Below are positions 1 through 9,000 of a stretch of 64,000 nt of DNA, piece by piece. Position numbers and translations under genes: made by a program. Location of the stretch: positions 1 to 64,000 of the forward strand of contig JAQCFW010000011.1 in assembly GCA_027619225.1 (NCBI GenBank), read 5' to 3'. The notes below the pieces were generated by a model that saw only the letters and a program-made list of their open reading frames with translations, was not told where the DNA came from and did not search any database. The stretch is from Bacteroidota bacterium (lineage in GTDB: Bacteria; Bacteroidota; Bacteroidia; Flavobacteriales_D; Sanyastnellaceae). Within the stretch, counting starts at the first letter, position 1. Every line of letters begins with the position of its first letter.

Positions 1-1
1 T

Positions 2-958
2 CATCCATACTTAAATGGGGAGTGCGTTAACGATTCTGACGGTGATGGCGTTTGTGATGAATTTGAAATACCAGGGTGTTTTGAGCCAGAAGCATGTAAC
101 TACGAACCAAATGCGACAGACGACACAATGGATTGTGATTACTCGTGCTATGGCTGTACAGAAGAAGGGGCATGTAATTTTAATTCTATCGCGACAGTTG
201 ATGATGGAACTTGTGATTTTTTAAGTTGTGCTGGATGTATGAACTCTATGGCATGCAACTTTGACCTTGAGGCAACAATTGAGGATTCATCTTGCATCTT
301 GCCTGGGGACCCTTGTGATGATGGCTATGTGAATTCTATAAACGATGAGATACAGTCAGGATCCTGCGAATGTCAAGGGATAGGTTGTAACGATCCAGAT
401 GCATGTAATTACGAACCCAACGCAATTCCCAATGCATCATTATGTAACTACATAACTCTGTTTGCAATATCCGGTGAAGTGAATCCGACGGCAAACATGC
501 TCTTTTCATATTCTTACCCGAATACTTCTGGCAGCACCTATGATTGGGTAAGTACAAGTGGAGATGTCACAGATGGAGAGGGAACTTCAGACGTTAATGT
601 GTCATGGTGGGGAGGTGGAACAGGATACTTATGTGTCACTGAAACGAACAATGGAGGATGTTCAGGCGAAGAGATTTGCTTCTCAGTAAACATTTCTGCG
701 GTTTCTATTGATGAACTTGAAGATGGATATTTCCAAGTTTTCCCATCTCCTGCTTCTACTGACGTTCATATTGTTATTCAAAATGGTGTGCAATCAGGCG
801 AACTCTTTATTAGAGACAATTCAGGCAGATTAGTCCGCAGATGCTCTTTACAAGACGAAACCACAATAAATGTGAGTGACCTTCCCAGAGGAGCATACCT
901 GTTTCAGTTAAACATACAAGCTGAGCAACCGTCTTATAGGAGAGTTATCCTGAACTAA
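2..958 (+). CDS. T9SS-sorted surface protein, 3' part
   Basis: This is the C-terminal part of a larger secreted protein. The frame is open at the window edge, so the true start lies upstream. Reading in from the edge there is a Ca-binding-like DSDGDGVCDE segment. Then come four cysteine repeats of about 25 residues, GC-x4-5-ACN(Y/F)-x-A-x-D/N-x-C. A PKD/Ig-like stretch (around ISGEVNPTANM to CVTETNNGGC) follows, and the protein ends in a T9SS type A sorting domain (VFPSPASTDVHI, then GRLVRR, ending RRVILN). Such proteins cross the outer membrane through the type IX system and are attached or released at the cell surface. The function of the cysteine repeats is not known to me. The DUF1501 gene follows 34 bases downstream. 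Confidence 0.85.
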   Translation, partial: HPYLNGECVNDSDGDGVCDEFEIPGCFEPEACNYEPNATDDTMDCDYSCYGCTEEGACNFNSIATVDDGTCDFLSCAGCMNSMACNFDLEATIEDSSCILPGDPCDDGYVNSINDEIQSGSCECQGIGCNDPDACNYEPNAIPNASLCNYITLFAISGEVNPTANMLFSYSYPNTSGSTYDWVSTSGDVTDGEGTSDVNVSWWGGGTGYLCVTETNNGGCSGEEICFSVNISAVSIDELEDGYFQVFPSPASTDVHIVIQNGVQSGELFIRDNSGRLVRRCSLQDETTINVSDLPRGAYLFQLNIQAEQPSYRRVILN

Positions 959-992
959 TTGTTACAGATGAACAAGACCTAAAGTGATCCAC

Positions 993-2273
993 ATGTCAGG
1001 AAAGAAATCTACAAAGAATAAAATTTCAAGAAGGAAATTTATTGGCACAACAGGTTGTGCAGCTATGGGTTCTACAGCATTTCTTTCATCGTTTACCAGC
1101 TTAGGGATGATGAATTCACTCACTGCCCCATCTCAACCGGATGACTATCGAGCGCTCGTGTGTATACTTCTAGCGGGTGGGAACGACGCATACAATATGG
1201 TTGTCCCGACTTCGTCGGAACCATATAACGTTTACGCTGCTTCTAGATCTAATTTGGCTTTGCCCTATGGAGATCTTATCCAGCTGAATTATACTGATCC
1301 AGACGGGATACACTATGGCCTACACCCAGCTATGCCAGAAGTCGCTCATTTATTTAACTCGGGCAAAGCGGCTGTAATTTCTAATGTTGGAACGTTGGTG
1401 GAGCCAGTTACAAAGACTCAAATCTTAGCCGGTACAGCGCGACTGCCGTTGGGATTAAAATCTCACTCTGACCAATCTAGACATTGGCAGACTTCAGCCC
1501 CACAGTCGAGAATGGCAAATGGTTGGGGAGGAAAGATTGCAGAGATCCTTAAAACTGGAAATACGAACCAAGATCTGTCTATGAATCTCTCTCCCGGGGG
1601 CACAAACTTTTGGCAAGCAGGAAATAAAATTGATGAATTTACGCTCTCAAACCAACACGACGTTTTCACTGCCGCTATAGATAACCTTACACCCCTCACG
1701 ACAGAATTCGCGGACACAGATATTTCTAATCAGATGAAAAGGGTCGCTCAGAGCATCGCTGTTTCGGGTAACTTAGGAATGGAAAGGCAAACATATTACG
1801 TCAAACTTAGCGGGTTTGACACCCATGAGGAGCTCCTCAACAACCACAACAATTTGCTTTCTCTTTTAAGTGGCGCAATCGGGTCTTTTTATGAGGCGAT
1901 GGATGAATTAGGCACATCAGAAAAGGTGACGACCTTCACAATCTCAGACTTCGCAAGAACGATTACCTCTAACGGAAGTGGAACTGACCACGCTTGGGGT
2001 GGACACTCTTTGGTTTTCGGAGGGGCTGTAAATGGCAGTCAGATCTACGGAAAAGTTCCTTCTCTCGACCTTCAAGGAGATCGTGTAGTGGATAAAAATA
2101 TCGTCATTCCCGAAATCTCGACAGACTCATATTTCGCAGAACTCGCTATGTGGATGGGTGTACCTTCATCTTCCTTAGCAGATATTTTTCCCAACTTGGA
2201 GAATTTCTATACTACGAGCACAGAAAACCCTATCGGATTTATGAATATGACATCGCAAGATCTAACGACCTAA
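993..2273 (+). CDS. DUF1501 family protein with Tat-like signal
   Basis: About 426 residues, matching the DUF1501 family, a sulfatase/alkaline-phosphatase-like fold of unknown substrate common in Bacteroidota and Planctomycetes. The N-terminus has a twin-arginine type signal (SRRKFIGTTG followed by a small hydrophobic stretch), as in this family. Recognisable family segments are CILLAGGNDAYNMVVP near residue 50, HPAMPEV, GFDTHEE and the C-terminal TDHAWGGHSLVFGG. A GTG nine bases upstream (984) would add MIH; I prefer the ATG because it places the Tat motif as usual. DUF1501 genes are often found beside genes for large T9SS surface proteins, as here, which suggests a shared export or surface-polymer role (inference). 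Confidence 0.85.
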   Translation: MSGKKSTKNKISRRKFIGTTGCAAMGSTAFLSSFTSLGMMNSLTAPSQPDDYRALVCILLAGGNDAYNMVVPTSSEPYNVYAASRSNLALPYGDLIQLNYTDPDGIHYGLHPAMPEVAHLFNSGKAAVISNVGTLVEPVTKTQILAGTARLPLGLKSHSDQSRHWQTSAPQSRMANGWGGKIAEILKTGNTNQDLSMNLSPGGTNFWQAGNKIDEFTLSNQHDVFTAAIDNLTPLTTEFADTDISNQMKRVAQSIAVSGNLGMERQTYYVKLSGFDTHEELLNNHNNLLSLLSGAIGSFYEAMDELGTSEKVTTFTISDFARTITSNGSGTDHAWGGHSLVFGGAVNGSQIYGKVPSLDLQGDRVVDKNIVIPEISTDSYFAELAMWMGVPSSSLADIFPNLENFYTTSTENPIGFMNMTSQDLTT

Positions 2274-2282
2274 TACAACACG

Positions 2283-2378
2283 TTAGATTTCACAAGCCTG
2301 CCCAAACTCAGCGAGGACAGACAGTAAATCGCTTACGTTGACGCTTCCGTCAGAAGTGACATCAGCTATACTGCTTAA
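2283..2378 (-). pseudogene. Dockerin-like C-terminal fragment (remnant)
   Basis: On the minus strand, 31 codons read as a single type I dockerin-like or EF-hand-like calcium repeat: ADVTSDGSVNVSDLLSVL, then AEFGQAC, then a stop at 2283-2285. This pattern (DxTxDGxVxxxDLLxxLxxFG) is a frequent C-terminal module of Bacteroidota secreted proteins. A stop codon (2379-2381) lies directly upstream in frame and no start is visible. It therefore looks like the surviving tail of a deleted surface-protein gene between the convergent DUF1501 and NifU-like genes. It could instead be chance coding similarity, but the conserved acidic and glycine positions argue against that. Confidence 0.5.
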
Positions 2379-2405
2379 TCACTATTTGAAAAGAGTTTGT
2401 GGATG

Positions 2406-3050
2406 TTAAGCAATAGCGACAACCTCACGAACACTTTCAATTTTTGAAGTTAGCAGGGTTTCTATACCGCCCTTTAAAGTTTCTGTTGAGGAGGGACAGC
2501 CGGAACATGCACCACGCAATTGAACATAAACAACACCGTCCTTGAACCCAACAAAATCTATTGCCCCTCCATCTTGCTCCACTGCAGGCCTTACATATTC
2601 GTTGAGAAGTTCTCCTATTTGTTCGTCGTGTTCAGAAGGGGATATGTCCTTGGCTTCAATTAGTTTTTCTATTGAACCTGCAGCTTTCCCTTCTTGATCA
2701 ATGACAACTCCTATTTCAGAAAGTTTAGATATTTTATCTTCCTCTACGGCGAATTCATTGTCCACGAGCCACTCACGGATGTAATCCTTGAGCTGCATAA
2801 CGATCATCTCCCATCCCAGAGATTCATCTTTCGTCACAGAAACGATTTCGCCACTGATAAAAACGCCCACAACGAAAGGGAAATTAAAAAGTTCAGCAGC
2901 GAGTGGAGAACAAACCAAAGCTTCTTTTACATTATGAAAATCAAGTTGATGCAATCCAGAAACTAATTTTCTATCCACAACGAACTTCATTGTTGCTGGA
3001 TTGGGAGTTATTTCAGCGTAAACATTGGTGGGGAATTTAGTACTTTCCAT
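2406..3050 (-). CDS. NifU/Nfu-type Fe-S cluster carrier
   Basis: About 214 residues with two domains. An Nfu N-terminal domain (YAEITPNPATMKFVV at residues 11-25, FNFPFVVGVFIS) is followed by a NifU C-terminal domain with the cluster-binding CSGC motif (RGACSGCPSSTETLKGGIE) near residue 185. Nfu proteins carry and transfer [4Fe-4S] clusters to apo-enzymes in the cytoplasm. A TTG at 3083 would add 11 residues, but the ATG at 3050 starts immediately before the conserved domain and is preferred. It is convergent with the DUF1501 gene and divergent from the amidohydrolase gene. Confidence 0.9.
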   Translation of the reverse strand: MESTKFPTNVYAEITPNPATMKFVVDRKLVSGLHQLDFHNVKEALVCSPLAAELFNFPFVVGVFISGEIVSVTKDESLGWEMIVMQLKDYIREWLVDNEFAVEEDKISKLSEIGVVIDQEGKAAGSIEKLIEAKDISPSEHDEQIGELLNEYVRPAVEQDGGAIDFVGFKDGVVYVQLRGACSGCPSSTETLKGGIETLLTSKIESVREVVAIA

Positions 3051-3138
3051 GGCTTTTTTAGTTGCGTAAGGTTGCTTGTGCAAGTTACTCCTGCTGTCAT
3101 TAACTTGGCCTTCTATTTTGCAATCTCTCTAGCTCCAA

Positions 3139-6100
3139 ATGCGCAACCTACTCACAGCTTCTTTTGCAGTCTTTTTTGCCGGTCTTTTTTCTTCCGTCAC
3201 TTTAGCCCAAACCCCTGCTTCGTCAACATTCCCCACCAACGGAACACTAGATAAACATCTTGTTAAGACAGTGCTGGAACATGCAACCGTCCATGTTGAT
3301 GCTTCAACGGTTCTTTATGACGCCACCGTTGTTATTTTCCGTGGAGAGATTCTCGAAGTAAAATCTGGTTCCGCCACATCGAATTCTGCGGTTTCAGGTG
3401 CTGTCGTCAGACTTAACCTCACAGACTACCACCTGTACCCGTCTTTTGTAGATCTTCATTCTTCATACGGCCTTCCGGAAGTGAAGCCTGCTGGATGGTC
3501 ACGCACCCCGCAATATGAAACCAACATCAAAGGGGCTTATGGTTGGAATCAGGCCGTTCGTCCAGAAATAGATGCTTTCGAGAAGTTTATTCCCGATTCT
3601 AAAACTGCAAAAGCCCTTCGCGAAGCAGGTTTTGGGGCTGTTCTCACTCACGTTCCAGACGGAATTGTTCGCGGTTCTGGTGCACTTGTAATGCCGATAG
3701 ACGATGCCCGAGAATCTATGCTTCGTCCACTTGCCTCCACACATTTCAGTTTCCACAAAGGATCTTCTGCTCAGTCTTATCCCGGTTCGCTCATGGGTGC
3801 TACAGCGCTCTTACGCCAAACCCATCTCGACGCCTCTTGGTATGCTGACGCCTCTCCCCGAGGTCTCTCTGGCGGGACCAATCTTTCTCTCGAGGCCTTC
3901 AACTCGAACTCGGATCTCCCCTCTGTTTTTTCAGCGGGTTCGTGGAAGGATATCCTACGTGCTGAAGTCGTAGCCAATGAATTTAACCTTAACTACCTCC
4001 TTCTTGGCGGTGGTGATAGCTATCAGCGTGCCTCAGCTATAAAAGAATCTGGAGCGACATTAATCGTTCCCGTAAAATTCCCAACACCCTACGATCTTAG
4101 CGACCTCTTTTTAGCTCGCTTTATCTCTTTAACAGAACTAAAGCACTGGGAACTCGCCCCCAGCAACGCCTCCATATTAAATGACGCCGGTATAGAGTTT
4201 TGCCTTACCGCCCATGGATTAAAGAGCCCGTCGGAATTTCTTCCCGCCGTACGCATCGCCGTTCAACGAGGCCTCCCTGTCGATATTGCCCTCCGCGCTA
4301 TGACGGAGCTCCCTGCATCTATGCTGGGAGTTTCTGATATCGTGGGCGCCATCCGACCTGGCCTCCGCGCGAACATCATCGTTTCTGACGGCCCTATTTT
4401 CGACACAGAAACCAAGCTCGTAGAGCATTGGGTAAGCGGTATTCCAACCATTATGCACGACCGAAATGAAGTCGATATTTCAGGAGATTACGATATATCA
4501 CTAAGCGGGTATGGCGACGAAATCAAGCACATTGTAGTCACGGAAGATGGTAAAGCCACCCACATCATTAATGATTCAACAAAGCAGAAGGTCTCAGTTT
4601 CACTAGACAATAGAACCATCGTTTTGGGTTTTGAATCTGACGATGGCCCTCTTCGACTCACGGGAAATGTATGGATGGATAGCAGGATTTGGGAGGGGAC
4701 AGCGATGATGCCTAACGGGCAGTTGACTTCCTGGAGCGCCGTTAAAGTCGATGCTCTTGAGCCTGTGTCTGATGAGCTGGCTGAAGTTCTACCAGAAGAC
4801 TCGATTTCCGAGAAATCAGAACCACTTGGCGATGTATTTTATCCTTTTACAGCATACGGATCGCCATTAAAAACGACTCAAGAGAACGCTGTGATGAAAG
4901 CGGTTGTGGTGAGGGGAGCTACTGTTTGGACTTGTGAAGAGGAGGGGATTTTAGAGGAAGCGGACGTTTTGATTTACGACGGAAAAATTGCGGCAGTAGG
5001 GGCGAGACTCAATGTGAGTGAACTCCTTGGGAGAGAGGTGGAGGTAGAAGAAGTTGATGGAAGGGGCATGCACGTTACGCCCGGGATAATAGATGAACAC
5101 TCACATATCGCAATTGAGAGAGGTGTGAATGAGGCAACGCAGGCCAGTAGTGCGGAGGTTTGGATAGGCCACTCGTTGAATAGTGAGGACGTGAATATGT
5201 ACAGGCAACTCGCCGGGGGTGTTACATGTGCTCAACTTCTTCACGGATCGGCAAATCCCATAGGAGGCCAAAGCGCGATTGTCAAATTCCGCTGGGGCTC
5301 ACTTCCCACAGAGCTTCTTTACGAGGGCGCCACGCCATTTATCAAGTTCGCCCTTGGGGAGAACGTGAAGCAGAGTAATTGGGGCGATGCGCAGAAGGTT
5401 CGCTTTCCGCAATCGAGGATGGGGGTCGAGCAGGTTTTCTACGATCTCTTTATCCGTGCTCGAGAATACGGAGAGTCCTTCATATCGTATAGGCACGAAC
5501 TTTCGAGTACGAAGAAGCGCGACCTTAAAGCGGGGCTCGGACCCTTAGAGCCGAGACATGATTTAGAGCTCGACGTGCTTCTTCAAATATTACGGGAGGA
5601 GAGGTTTGTGACTTGTCACAGCTATAGACAAGACGAGATAAATATGCTTATGCACGTTGCCGACTCGATGAACTTCCGCCTCAACACCTTCACCCACATC
5701 CTCGAAGGCTATAAAGTCGCCGACAAGATGAAAGAACACGGCGCTGGGGGATCAACCTTTAGCGACTGGTGGGCTTACAAGTACGAAGTAAAAGACGCGA
5801 TTCCATACAATGCTGCCGTCCTCCACGGACAGGGGATTACTACCGCCATCAACAGCGACGATGCGGAGATGGCACGTCGCCTTAACCAAGAGGCTGCGAA
5901 GTCGGTGAAGTACGGAGGAGTATCCGAAGAGGAGGCCCTGAAATTCGTTACCCTCAATCCGGCAAAACTCCTGCATATAGATCACATGACGGGTTCGATT
6001 AAGGTAGGGAAAGATGCAGATATTGTGGTTTGGGATGAAAACCCTTTGAGTATGAATGCCCAAGCTACCCGTACCTATGTCGAGGGGGAATGTCTGTATA

Positions 6101-6270
6101 GTTTAAGTTTAGATCAAGAGCTGAGGGAAGCTATCCGTCTAGAACGCGCACGCCTTACTAAGAAAATGATTGCTTCCGGGAGTAATCAGCCACCGGGGGA
6201 GCTGCGAGTTCCGTCCGAGGCCATCCGTACCCACTACCATTGTGACACTGTAACTGAGGAAAACAACTAA
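3139..6270 (+). CDS. Exported double amidohydrolase-domain protein
   Basis: A 1043-residue protein with a signal peptide (MRNLLTASFAVFFAGLF through SVTLAQ) and two tandem amidohydrolase-like halves. In the N-terminal half (about 40-450) the segment where HxH metal ligands are expected reads LYPSFVDLHSSYG, so the second His is absent and this half is probably non-catalytic. The C-terminal half (about 590-1010) is complete: HVTPGIIDEHSHIAI, FVTCHSY, NTFTHILEG, INSDDAEMARRL and the closing VGKDADIVVWDENP strand. It resembles imidazolonepropionase-type periplasmic amidohydrolases; the substrate is unknown. A second amidohydrolase gene begins 4 bases downstream, so the two are surely co-transcribed. 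Confidence 0.88.
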   Translation: MRNLLTASFAVFFAGLFSSVTLAQTPASSTFPTNGTLDKHLVKTVLEHATVHVDASTVLYDATVVIFRGEILEVKSGSATSNSAVSGAVVRLNLTDYHLYPSFVDLHSSYGLPEVKPAGWSRTPQYETNIKGAYGWNQAVRPEIDAFEKFIPDSKTAKALREAGFGAVLTHVPDGIVRGSGALVMPIDDARESMLRPLASTHFSFHKGSSAQSYPGSLMGATALLRQTHLDASWYADASPRGLSGGTNLSLEAFNSNSDLPSVFSAGSWKDILRAEVVANEFNLNYLLLGGGDSYQRASAIKESGATLIVPVKFPTPYDLSDLFLARFISLTELKHWELAPSNASILNDAGIEFCLTAHGLKSPSEFLPAVRIAVQRGLPVDIALRAMTELPASMLGVSDIVGAIRPGLRANIIVSDGPIFDTETKLVEHWVSGIPTIMHDRNEVDISGDYDISLSGYGDEIKHIVVTEDGKATHIINDSTKQKVSVSLDNRTIVLGFESDDGPLRLTGNVWMDSRIWEGTAMMPNGQLTSWSAVKVDALEPVSDELAEVLPEDSISEKSEPLGDVFYPFTAYGSPLKTTQENAVMKAVVVRGATVWTCEEEGILEEADVLIYDGKIAAVGARLNVSELLGREVEVEEVDGRGMHVTPGIIDEHSHIAIERGVNEATQASSAEVWIGHSLNSEDVNMYRQLAGGVTCAQLLHGSANPIGGQSAIVKFRWGSLPTELLYEGATPFIKFALGENVKQSNWGDAQKVRFPQSRMGVEQVFYDLFIRAREYGESFISYRHELSSTKKRDLKAGLGPLEPRHDLELDVLLQILREERFVTCHSYRQDEINMLMHVADSMNFRLNTFTHILEGYKVADKMKEHGAGGSTFSDWWAYKYEVKDAIPYNAAVLHGQGITTAINSDDAEMARRLNQEAAKSVKYGGVSEEEALKFVTLNPAKLLHIDHMTGSIKVGKDADIVVWDENPLSMNAQATRTYVEGECLYSLSLDQELREAIRLERARLTKKMIASGSNQPPGELRVPSEAIRTHYHCDTVTEENN

Positions 6271-6273
6271 GCC

Positions 6274-7593
6274 ATGAGATTTATATTTTTACTTGTTCTG
6301 GCCGGTCTAATGACTACCCCATCTCTTTCTCAGCAGACTCCTGCTCCAGACCAAACACGCTCCATTCTCATCCTCGGCGGTACCGCCCATCTTGGAACAG
6401 GCGACGCTATTGATGATGCGGCGATAGGATTTCGCAACGGAAAAATAGATTTTGTAGGAAGGACTTTCCAAGCTGATAAGAGCATGTACGACGATATTAT
6501 CGACGCTACGGGCCAGCAAATATATCCGGGCTTTATCGTGGCAAATACCACTTTAGGTCTTCAAGAAATTGGTGCTGTCCGAGCGACTCAAGATCAATAC
6601 GAAGTGGGCACTTTCCGCCCTAACGTTCGCGCAATAATCGCCTTTAATACCGACTCTGAGATTACCCCAACTGTTCGAACCAACGGCGTCCTTATTGGCC
6701 AAATTACTCCACGCAGTGGTGTTATATCAGGCGCCTCTGGAGTCGTTCATTTCGATGGATGGAATTGGGAGGATGCCGCCATAAAAATGGTGGACGGCAT
6801 TCATTTAAATTGGCCTTCGACTCATCACAAACACGCGCTCGATGGCAAAATTGATGTAAGAAAGCAGAAAACGTACGAGCAAGCTAAGCATGAAATAGAC
6901 CGCTACTTTTCAGATGCACGCGCCTACGCACTTTCTCGCCCCGACCTGCTATCATCAAATTCGGTGATGGACGTCAAGCACGAAGCGATGCGTGGATTGT
7001 TCGATGGCTCTCTCGCCCTTTACGTTCATGCGAGCGATGTTCGCGCCATCACCGAAGCCGTCCATTTTAAGAGAGAGATGGGGATTAAGCGACTTGTCAT
7101 TGTCGGGGGATATGATGCTCACCTTGTAGCAGATATGCTCAGGGAGAATGATGTTGCCGTTCTGCTCACGAGCGTCCACAGATTGCCGAGATTTCCCGAG
7201 GACGATATCAACCTACCTTATCGACTTCCGAAACTCCTTGCAGATGAAGGGGTTCTATTTGGTCTTCAAGTCGACGCAACAATGACGGAAATGAATACAC
7301 GTAACCTTCCTTTCTACGCAGGAACTGCACGAAAGTATGGTCTCACCGAGGAGCAAGCTGTTATGTCTTTAACTCGCAATGTTGCGAAAATTCTAGGTAT
7401 CGACGATATATGCGGAACGATTGAGAGAGGCAAGGACGCTACTTTGTTTATTTCTTCAGGTGACGCTTTAGATATCAGAACGAACGATCTTACCCACGCT
7501 TTCATTGGAGGCCGCACCATCGATCTAGATAACCGACAACGAGAACTCTACAGAAAATTTCAAACGAAGTACGGAGCAGAGATTTTAGATTAG
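6274..7593 (+). CDS. Exported amidohydrolase-like protein
   Basis: 439 residues with a signal peptide (MRFIFLLVLAGLM, cleavage near SLSQQ). It carries an amidohydrolase composite domain: ILGGTAHLGTGDAIDDA at the N-terminal strand, IGQITPRSGVISGASGVV in the middle and IERGKDATLFISSGDAL at the C-terminal strand. The segment IYPGFIVANTTLG replaces the canonical PGFIDxHxH, so the first metal-ligand pair is missing and catalysis is doubtful. It follows the double-domain amidohydrolase gene by 3 bases between stop and start and may be its non-catalytic partner (inference). Its 3' end overlaps trpS by 4 bases in convergent orientation. Confidence 0.87.
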   Translation: MRFIFLLVLAGLMTTPSLSQQTPAPDQTRSILILGGTAHLGTGDAIDDAAIGFRNGKIDFVGRTFQADKSMYDDIIDATGQQIYPGFIVANTTLGLQEIGAVRATQDQYEVGTFRPNVRAIIAFNTDSEITPTVRTNGVLIGQITPRSGVISGASGVVHFDGWNWEDAAIKMVDGIHLNWPSTHHKHALDGKIDVRKQKTYEQAKHEIDRYFSDARAYALSRPDLLSSNSVMDVKHEAMRGLFDGSLALYVHASDVRAITEAVHFKREMGIKRLVIVGGYDAHLVADMLRENDVAVLLTSVHRLPRFPEDDINLPYRLPKLLADEGVLFGLQVDATMTEMNTRNLPFYAGTARKYGLTEEQAVMSLTRNVAKILGIDDICGTIERGKDATLFISSGDALDIRTNDLTHAFIGGRTIDLDNRQRELYRKFQTKYGAEILD

Positions 7594-8561
7594 TATCCAA
7601 TCTTCCCCCTCACTCTAGAGAGGACTTCTGACGCTACAGCACGGGCGCGTTCAGCACCCTGAGCTAAAGCGACATCTATTTCTTCACGGTTAGAGATCAG
7701 TTCGTTATAGCGTGTTCTTTCAGAGGCAAACCCGTCTACGAGCGCTTCTACGAGTGCTTTTTTAGCGTGACCCCAACCATATCCTCCTGCGCGCAATGCA
7801 GCGGCCATTTCCTGGGCGTCAGACTCTGAAGCGACAAGTTTGTAAAGCTTGTAAACGACTGCTGAGTCAGGATCTTTAGGGTCTTCAAGGGGGGTTGCGT
7901 CTGTTACGAGCTGTTTATTTATCACCTTCTTGAGCGTAGCAGCATCGTCAAAGATGTTGATGGTATTGTCCTGCGACTTAGACATCTTACCTCCATCAGT
8001 TCCCGGCACATACATCGTCAACTCGCTGGTTAATACTTCTGGAAGAACAAGCGTTTCTCCGAATTTGTGATTGAATCTCGAAGCTACGTCACGGGTCATT
8101 TCAAGATGCTGCATTTGGTCTTTACCTACTGGCACTTTCTCGGCATTGTAAAGTAAAATATCCGCAGCCATCAGCATGGGGTAGCTGAAAAGGCCTGCAT
8201 TTACATCCTCTAACCTCTCAGATTTATCTTTGAAGCTGTGGGCTAAAGTCATGCGAGAGTATGGGAACAGGCATTGCAAATACCATGCAAGCTCTGTCAC
8301 CTCAGGCACATCACTTTGGCGATAGAATACACTTCTTGAAGTGTCTAATCCACAAGCCATCCAGGTCGCAGCAACTGCGTATGTGTTATTCCTTAGCCTT
8401 TCACCATCCTTGATTTGTGTTAAAGAATGCATATCTGCGATAAACAGAAACGAATCGTTTAAAGGGTCGTTGGCGAGATCTATGGCAGGCTTTATCGCAC
8501 CAAGGATATTCCCAAGGTGGGGTGTACCTGTACTCTGTATTCCAGTGAGGATGCGTGCCAT
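7590..8561 (-). CDS. trpS: Tryptophan--tRNA ligase
   Basis: A 323-residue class I aminoacyl-tRNA synthetase of the usual bacterial TrpRS length. The HIGH-type signature is PHLGN at residues 14-18, and KMSKS lies near residue 193 inside GGKMSKSQDNT. The family segments SVFYRQSDVPE and GKDQMQHLEMTRDVA are present. It activates Trp with ATP and charges tRNA-Trp in the cytoplasm. It is the last gene of the aspS-bacilliredoxin-trpS series on the minus strand, with 28 bases between the bacilliredoxin stop and this start, and no promoter box is evident in that gap. Confidence 0.97.
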   Translation of the reverse strand: MARILTGIQSTGTPHLGNILGAIKPAIDLANDPLNDSFLFIADMHSLTQIKDGERLRNNTYAVAATWMACGLDTSRSVFYRQSDVPEVTELAWYLQCLFPYSRMTLAHSFKDKSERLEDVNAGLFSYPMLMAADILLYNAEKVPVGKDQMQHLEMTRDVASRFNHKFGETLVLPEVLTSELTMYVPGTDGGKMSKSQDNTINIFDDAATLKKVINKQLVTDATPLEDPKDPDSAVVYKLYKLVASESDAQEMAAALRAGGYGWGHAKKALVEALVDGFASERTRYNELISNREEIDVALAQGAERARAVASEVLSRVRGKIGY

Positions 8562-8589
8562 TTCTCTTCTTTTCTTCTTCGAGTTAACT

Positions 8590-9000
8590 CTAGCAGAACT
8601 CGTCGAACGCCTGTCTTAGGTGATCTGCAATCGCTTCAGCAGTATTTCCTTCGATGTGGTGACGCTCGACCATCATCGCGATCTTTCCATCTTTAAAAAG
8701 AGCGATGCTCGGAGAAGAAGGAGGGTATGGCAGCATGAATTTGCGAACATGTGCTACAGCTTCGACATCGTATCCAGCAAAAGAAGTAGTCAGGTTATCT
8801 GGAAGTTTATCATTGTCGAGAGCCTGAATCATAGCTGGGCGCATAGAGCCTGCTGAGCACCCACAAACGCTATTAATAGCGACAAGTGTAGTACCAGATT
8901 TATCTAACGCTTCCGTTACTTCAGCTTCGGAAAGAAGTTCTTTATAGCCAGCATCAACAAGCTCAGCTTTCATCGGGGCAACCATTTCAGTTGGGTACAT
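8590..9000 (-). CDS. BrxA/BrxB-family bacilliredoxin
   Basis: 136 residues matching the YphP/YqiW (BrxA/BrxB, formerly DUF1094) family, which removes bacillithiol or other low-molecular-weight thiols from protein disulfides. The diagnostic CGC motif is in NSVCGCSAGSMRPA near residue 48, followed by LPYPPSSPSIALFKDGK of the thioredoxin-like fold. The start codon overlaps the aspS stop by one base (TAATG arrangement), which suggests translational coupling. The family is known from Firmicutes and Bacteroidota; which thiol is used in this organism cannot be read from the sequence. Confidence 0.92.
   Translation of the reverse strand: MYPTEMVAPMKAELVDAGYKELLSEAEVTEALDKSGTTLVAINSVCGCSAGSMRPAMIQALDNDKLPDNLTTSFAGYDVEAVAHVRKFMLPYPPSSPSIALFKDGKIAMMVERHHIEGNTAEAIADHLRQAFDEFC

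Noticed and set aside
2320-2360. Possible terminator between DUF1501 and the NifU-like gene
   Set aside because: A five-base TGACG/CGTCA hairpin is present but there is no T tract, and the sequence is explained by the dockerin-like fragment.
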